Positions 53,468 to 61,199 of a DNA stretch of 64,000 nt are shown piece by piece. Position 1 is the first letter of the stretch. Each line of letters opens with the position of its first letter. A program made the translations under genes and the position numbers. The notes below the pieces were generated by a model. It worked only from the letters and a program-made list of their open reading frames with translations. It did no database searches and was not told the origin of the DNA. Origin of the DNA: Chlorocebus sabaeus (taxonomy: Eukaryota > Chordata > Mammalia > Primates > Cercopithecidae); contig NW_027327444.1 of assembly GCF_047675955.1 (NCBI RefSeq), positions 434,001-498,000 on the forward strand, written 5' to 3'.

Positions 53468-55249
53468 GAAAACTGGAAAGAAGCCTTCTGAGAAACTGCT
53501 CTGTGTTGTATGAATTCATCTCACAGAGTTACATCTTTCCCTTCAAGAAGCCTTTCGCTAAGGCTGTTCTTGTGGAATTGGCAAAGGGATATTTGGAAGC
53601 CCATAGAGGGCTATGGTGAAAAAGGAAATATCTTCCGTTCAAAACTGGAAAGAAGCTTTCTGAGAAACTGCTCTGTGTTCTGTTAGTTCATCTCACAGAG
53701 TTACATCTTTCCCTTCAAGAAGACTTTCGCTAAGGCTGTTCTTGTGGAACTGGCAAAGGGATATTTGGAAGCCCATAGAGGGCTATGGTGAGAAAGGAAA
53801 TATCTTCCGTTAAAAACTGGAAGGAAGCTTTCTGAGAAACTGCTCTGTGTTCTCTGAATTCATCTCACAGAGTTACATCTTTCCCTTCAAGAAGCCTTTC
53901 GCTAAGGCTGTTCTTGTGGAACTGGCAAAGGGATATTTGGAAGCCCATAGAGGGCTATGGTGAAAAAGAAAATATCTTCCGTTCAAAACTGGAAAGAAGC
54001 TTTCTGAGAAACTGCTCTGTGTTCTCTGAATTCATCTCACAGAGTTACATCTTTCCCTTCAAGAAGCCTTTCGCTAAGGCTATTCTTGTGGAATTGGCAA
54101 AGTGATATTTGGAAGCCCCTAGAGGGCTATGGTGAAAAAGGAAATATCTTCCGTTCAAAACTGGAAAGAAGCTTTCTGAGAAACTGTTCTGTGTTCTGTT
54201 AGTTCATCTCACAGAGTTACATCTTTCCCTTCAAGAAGCCTTTCGCTAAGGCTGTTCTTGTGGAATTAGCAAAGGGATATTTGGAAGCCCTTAGAAGGCT
54301 ATGGTGAAAAAGGAAATATCTTCCGTTCAAAACTGGAAAGAAGCTTTCTGAGAAACTGCTCTGTGTTCTCTGAATTCATCTCACAGAGTTACATCTATCC
54401 ATTCAAGAAGCCTTTCGCTAAGGCTGTTCTTGTGGAACTGGCAAAGGGATATTTCGAAGCTCATAGAGGGCTATGCTGAAAAAGGAAATATCTTCTGTTC
54501 AAAACTGGAAAGAAGCCTTCTGAGAAACTGCTCTGTGTTCTCTGAATTCATCTCACAGAGTCACATCTATCCCTTCAAGAAGCCTTTCGCTAAGGCTGTT
54601 CTTGTGGGACTGGCAAAGGGATATTTGGAAGCCCATAGAGGGCTATGGTGAAAAAGAAAATATCTTCCGTTCAAAACTGGAAATAAGCTTTCTGAGAAAC
54701 TGCTCTGTGTTCTGTTAATTCATATCACAGAGCTACATCTTTCCCTTCAAGAAGCCTTTCGCTAAGGCTGTTCTTGTGGAATTGGCAAAGTGATATTTGG
54801 AAGCCCATAAAGACCTATGGTGAAAAAGGTAATATCTTCCGTTCAAAACTGGAAAGAAGCTTTCTGAGAAACTGTTCTGTGTTCTGTTAGTTCATCTCAC
54901 AGAGTTACATCTTTCCCTTCAAGAAGCCTTTCGCTAAGGCTGTTCTTGTGGAACTGGCAAAGGGATATTGGGAAGCCCTTAGAGGGCTATGGTGAAAAAG
55001 GAAATATCTTCCGTTCAAAACTGGAAAGAAGATTTCTGAGAAACTGCTCTGTGTTCTGTTAGTTCATCTCACAGAGTTACATCTTTCCCTACAAGAAGCC
55101 TTTCGCTAAGGCTGTTCTAGTGGAACTGGCAAAGGGATATTTGGAAAAACATAGAGGGCTATGGTGAAAAAGGAAATATCTTCCGTTCAATTCTGGAAAG
55201 AATCTTTCTGAGAAACTGCTCTGTGTTCTCTGAATTCATCTCACAGAGT

Positions 55250-55850
55250 TCCATCTTTGCCTTCAAGAAGCCTTTCGCTAAGGCTGTTCTTGTGGAACTG
55301 GCAAAGGGATAATAGGAAGCCCATAGAGGGCTATGGTGAAAAAGGAAATATCTCCCGTTCAAAACTGGAAAGAAGCTTTCTGAGAAACTGCTCTGTGTTC
55401 TCTGAATTCATCTCACAGAGTTCCATCTTTCCCTTCAAGAAGCCTTTCGCTAAGGCTGTTCTTGTGGAACTGGCAAAGGGATATTTCGAAGCCCATCCAG
55501 GGCTATTGTGAAAAAGGAAATATCTTCAGTTCAAACTGGAAAGAAGCTTTCTGAGAAACTGCTCTGTGTTCTGTTAATTCATCTCACAGAGATACATCTT
55601 TCCCTTCAAGAAGCCTTTCGCTAAGGCTGTTCTTGTGGAATTGGCAAAGTGATATTTGGAAGCCCATAGAGGGCTATGGTGAAAAAGGAAATATCTTCCG
55701 TTCAAAACTGGAACGAAGCTTTCTGAGAAACTGTTCTGTGTTCTGTTAGTTCATCTCACAGAGTTACATCTTTCCCTTCAAGAAGCCTTTCGCTAAGGCT
55801 GTTCTTGTGGAATTAGCAAAGGGATATTTGGAAGTCCTTAGAGGGCTATG
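55250..55850 (+). repeat. Segment-A/B-type block embedded in segment D
   Basis: Three to four monomers match about 17430-18030 in order: TAGGAAGCCC, CTCCCGTTC, the CAGGGCTAT variant, the 1-bp deletion GTTCAAACTGG, CACAGAGATAC and GGAACGAAGC. The offset is 37823 bp (220 x 172 minus 17), and the 17 bp equal the deletions I count between the two places. Flanking segment-D cassettes lack these markers. Confidence 0.75.
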
Positions 55851-58800
55851 GTGAAAAAGGAAATATCTTCCGTTCAAAACTGGAAAGAAACTTTCTGGGA
55901 AACTGCTCTGTGTTCTCTGAATTCTTCTCAAAGAGTTACATCTTTCCCTTCAAGAAGCCTTTCGCTAAGGCTGTTCTTTTGGAACTGGCAAAGGGATATT
56001 TGGAAACCCATAGAGTGCTATGCTGAAAAAGGAAATATCTTCCGTTCAAAACAGGAAAGAAGCTTTCTGAGAAACTGCTCTGTGTTCTCTGAATTCATCT
56101 CACAGTGTTACATCTTTCCCTTCAAGAAGCCTTTCGCTAAGGCTGTTCTTCTGGAACTGGCAAAGCGATATTTGGAAGCCCATAGAGGGCTATGTTGAAA
56201 AAGGAAATATCTTCCGTTCAAAACTGGAAAGAAGCTTTCTGAGAAACTGCTCTGTGTTCTCTGAATTCTTCTCACACAGTTACATCTTTCCCTTCAAGAA
56301 GCCATTCGCTAAGGCTGTTCTTGTGGAACTGGCAAAGGGATATTTGGAACCCCATAGAGGGCTATGGTGAAAAAGGAAATATCTTCCGTTCAAAACTGGA
56401 AAGAAGCTTTCCTAGAAACTGCTCTGTGTTCTGTTAGTTCATCTCACAGAGTTACATCTTTCCCTTCAAGAAGCCTTTCGCTAAGGCTGTTCTTGTGGAA
56501 CTGGCAAAGGGATATTTGGAAGCCCATAAAGGGCTATGGTGAAAAAGGTAATATCTTCCGTTTAAAACAGGAAAGAAGCTTTCTGAGAAACTGTTCTGTG
56601 TTCTGTTAGTTCATCTCACAGAGTTACATCTTTCCCTTCAAGAAGCCTTTCGCTAAGGCTGTTCTTGTGGAACTGGAAAAGGGATATTTGGAAGCCCATA
56701 GAGGGCTATGCTGAAAAAGGAAATATCTTCCTTTCAAAACTGGAAAGAAGCTTTCTGAGAAACTGCTCTGTGTTCTCTGAATTCATCTCACAGAGTTACA
56801 TCTTTCCCTTCAAGAAGCCTTTCGCTAAGGCTGTTCTTGTGGAACTGGCAAAGGGATATTTGGAAACCCATAGAGTGCTGTGCTGAAAAAGGAAATATCT
56901 TCCGTTCAAAACTGGAAAGAAACTTTCTGTGAAACTGCTCTGTGTTCTCTGAATTCATCTCACAGAGTTACATCTTTCCCTTCAAGAAGCCTTTCGCTGA
57001 GTCTGTTCTTGTGGAACTGGCAAGGGATATATCGAAGCTCATAGAGGGCGATGGTGAAAAAGTAAATATCTACCGTTCAAAACTGGAAAGAAGCTTTCTG
57101 AGAAACTGCTCCGTGTTCTCTGAATTCATCTCACAGAGTTACATCTATCCCTTCAAGAAGCCTTTCGCTAAGGCTGTTCTTGTGGGACTGGCAAAGGGAT
57201 ATTTGGAAGCCCATAGAGGGCTATGGTGAAAAAGAAAATATCTTCCGTTCAAAACTGGAAAGAAGCTTTCTGAGAAACTGCTCTGTGTTCTGTTAATCAT
57301 ATCACAGAGCTACATCTTTCCCTTCAAGAAGCCTTTCGCTAAGGCTGTTCTTGTGGAATTGGCAAAGTGATATTTGGAAGCCCATCAAGGGCTATGGTTA
57401 AAAAGGTAATATCTTCCGTTTAAAACAGGAAAGAAGCTTTTTGAGAAACTGTTCTGTGTTCTGTTAGTTCATCTCACAGAGTTACATCTTTCCCTTCAAG
57501 AAGCCTTTCGCTAAGGCTGTTCTTGTGGAATTGGCAAAGGGATATTTGGAAGCCCATAGAGGGCTATGGTGAAAAAGGAAATATCTTCCGTTCAAAACTG
57601 GAAAGAAGCTTTCTGAGAAACTGCTCTGTGTTCTGTTATTTCATCTCACAGAGTTACATCTTTCCCTTCAAGAAGCCTTTCGCTAAGGCTGTTCTTGTGG
57701 AATTGGCAAAGGGATATTTGGAAGCCCATAGAGGGCTATGGTGAAAAAGGAAATATCTTCCGTTCAAAACTGGAAAGAAGCTTTCTGAGAAACTGCTCTG
57801 TGTTCTGGTAGTTCATCTCACAGAGTTACATCTTTCCCTTCAAGAAGTCTTTCGCTAAGGCTGTTCTTGTGGAACTGGCAAAGGGATATTTGGAAGCCCA
57901 TAGAGGGCTATGGTGAGAAAGGAAATATCTTCCGTTAAAAACTGGAAAGAAGCTTTCTGAGAAACTGCTCTGTGTTCTCTGAATTCATCTCACAGAGTTA
58001 CATCTTTCCCTTCAAGAAGCCTTTCGCTAAGGCTGTTCTTGTGGAACTGGCAAAGGGATATTGGGAAGCCCTTAGAGGGCTATGGTGAAAAAGGAAATAT
58101 CTTCCGTTCAAAACTTGAAAGAAGATTTCTGAGAAACTGCTCTGTGTTCTGTTAGTTCATCTCACAGAGTTACATCTTTCCCTACAAGAAGCCTTTCGCT
58201 AAGGCTGTTCTAGTGGAACTGGCAAAGGGATATTTGGAAACCCATAGAGGGCTATGGTGAAAAAGGAAATATCTTCCGTTCAATACTGGAAAGAAGCTTT
58301 CTGAGAAACTGCTCTGTGTTCTCTGAATTCATCTCACAGAGTTACATCTTTCCCTTCAAGAAGCCTTTCGCTAAGGCTGTTCTTGTGTGATTGGCAAAGG
58401 GATATTTGGAAGCCCATAGAGTGATATGGTGAAAAAGGAAATATCTTCCGTTCAAAACTGGAAAGAAGCTTTCTGAGAAACTGCTCTGTGTTCTGTTAAT
58501 TCATCTCACAGAGTTACATCTTTCCCTTCAAGAAGCCTTTTGCTAAGGCTGTTCTTGTGGAATTGGCAAAGTTATATTTGGAAGCCCATAGAGGGCTATG
58601 GTGAAAAAGGAAATATCTTCCGTTCAAAACTGGAAAGAAGCTTTCTGAGAAACTGCTCTGTGTTCTGGTAGTTCATCTCACAGAGTTACATCTTTCCCTT
58701 CCAGAAGCCTTTCGCTAAGGCTGTTCTTGTGGAACTGGCAAAGGGATATTTGGAAGCCCATAGAGGGCTATGCTGAAAAAGGAAATATCTTCCTTTCAAA

Positions 58801-58878
58801 ACTGGAAAGAAGCTTTCTGAGAAACTGCTCTGTGTTCTCTGAATTCATCTCACAGAGTTACATCTTTCGCTTCAGGAA

Positions 58879-61199
58879 GCCTTTCGCTAAGGCTGTTCTT
58901 GCGGAATTGGCAAAGGGATATTTGGAAGCCCATAGAGGGCTATGGTGAAAAAGGAAATATCTTCCGTTCAAAACTGGAAAGAAGCTTTCTGAGAAACTGC
59001 TCTGTATTCTGTTAATTCACCTCACGGAGATACATCTTTCCCTTCAAGAGGCCTTTTGCTAAGGCTGTTCTTATGGAATTGGCAAAGGGATATTTTGAAG
59101 CCCATAGAGGGCTATGGTGAAAAAGGAAATATCTTCCGTTGAAAACTGGAAAGAAGCTTTCTGAGAAACTGTTCTGTGTTCTCTGAATTCATCTCACAGA
59201 GTTACATCTTTCCCTTCAAGAAGCCTTTCGTTAAGGGTGTTCTTCTGGAATTGGCAAAGGGATATTTGGAAGCCCATAGAGGGCTATGGTGAAAAAGGAA
59301 ATATCTTCCGTTCAAAACTGGAAAGAAGCTTTCTGAGAAACTGCTCTGTGTTCTGTTAGTTCATCTCACAGAGTTACATCTTTCCCTTCTAGAAGCCTTT
59401 CGCTAAGGCTGTTCTTCTGGAATTGGCAAAGGGATATTTGGAAGCCCATAGAGGGCTAGGGTGAAAAAGGAAATATCTTCCGTTCAAAACTGGAAAGAAG
59501 CTTTCTGAGAAACTGCTCTGTGTTCTGTTAATCCATCTCACAGAGTTACATCTTTCCCTTCAAGAAGCCTTTCGCTAAGGCTGTTCTTGTGGAATTGGCA
59601 AAGGGATATTTGGAAGCCCATAGAGGGCTATGGTGAAAAAGGAAATATCTTCCGTTAAAAACTGGAAAGAAGCTTTCTGAGAAACTGCTCTGTGTTCTCT
59701 GAATTCATCTCACAGAGTTACATCTTTCCCTTCAAGAAGCCTTTCGCTAAGGCTGTTCTTGTGGAACTGGCAAAGGGATATTTGGAAGCCCATAGAGGGC
59801 TATGGTGAAAAAGGAAATATCTCCCGTTCAATACTGGAAAGAAGCTTTCTGAGTAACTGCTCTGTGTTCTCTGAATTCATCTCACAGAGTTACATCTTTC
59901 CCTTCAAGAAGCCTTTCGCTAAGGCTGTTCTTGTGGAATTGGCAAAGTGATATTTGGAAGCCCCTAGAGGGCTATGGTGAAAAAGGAAATATCTTCCGTT
60001 CAAAACTGGAAAGAAACTTTCTGAGAAACTGTTCTGTGTTCTGTTAGTTCATCTCACAGAGTTACATCTTTCCCTTCAAGAAGCCTTTCGCTAAGGCTGT
60101 TCTTGTGGAATTAGCAAAGGGATATTTGGAAGCCCTTAGAAGGCTATGGTGAAAAAGGAAATATCTTCCGTTCAAAACTGGAAAGAAGCTTTCTGAGAAA
60201 CTGCTCGGTGTTCTCTGAATTCATCTCACAGAGTTACATCTTTCCCTTCAAGAAGCCTTTCGCTAAGGCTGTTCTTGTGGAACTGGCAAAGGGATATTTC
60301 GAAGCTCATAGAGGGCTATGCTGAAAAAGGAAATATCTTCTGTTCAAAACTGGAAAGAAGCCTTCTGAGAAACTGCTCTGTGTTCTCTGAATTCATCTCA
60401 CAGAGTCACATCTATCCCTTCAAGAAGCCTTTCGCTAAGGCTGTTCTTGTGGGACTGGCAAAGGGATATTTGGAAGCCCATAGAGGGCTATGGTGAAAAA
60501 GGAAATATCTTCCGTTCAAAACTGGAAAGAAGCTTTCTGAGAAACTGCTCTGTGTTCTGTTAATTCATATCACAGAGCTACATCTTTCCCTTAAAGAAGC
60601 CTTTCGCTAAGGCTGTTCTTGTGGAATTGGCAAAGTGATATTTGGAAGCCCATAAAGGGCTATGGTGAAAAAGGTAATATCTTCCGTTCAAAACTGGAAA
60701 GAAGCTTTCTGAGAAACTGTTCTGTGTTCTGTTAATTCATCTCACAGAGTTACATCTTTCCCTTCAAGAAGCCTTTCGCTAAGGCTGTTCTTGTGGAACT
60801 GGCAAAGGGATATTGGGAAGCCCTTAGAGGGCTATGGTGAAAAAGGAAATATCTTCCGTTCAAAACTGGAAAGAAGATTTTTGAGAAACTGCTCTGTGTT
60901 CTGTGAATTCATCTCACAGAGTTTCATCTTTCCCTTCAAGAAGCCTTTCGCTAAGGCTGTTCTTCTGGAATTGGCAAAGGGATATTTGGAAGAACATAGA
61001 GGGGTATGGTGAAAAAGGAAATATCTTCCGTTCAAAACTGGAAAGAAGCTTTCTGAGAAACTGCTCTGTGTTCTCTGAATTCATCTCACAGAGTTACATC
61101 TTTCCCTTCAAGAAGCCTTTCGCTAATGCTGTTCTTCTGGAATTGGCAAAGGGATATTTGGAAGCCCATAGAGGGCTATGGTGAAAAAGGAAATATCTT
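58879..61199 (+). repeat. Copy of 49080-51400 (57-monomer spacing)
   Basis: Constant offset 9799 bp (57 x 172 minus 5). It follows the source through CGTTAAGGGTG, CCCTTCTAGAAGC, CTCCCGTTCAATACTGG, GAGTAACTGC, GCTCGGTG, CTTCTGTTC and GAAGAACATAG. The match stops near 61200, where CGTTGAAAACTGG and CTTTCGGAG instead match 52947 onward (offset 8253 bp), so two source blocks meet there. Confidence 0.8.
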
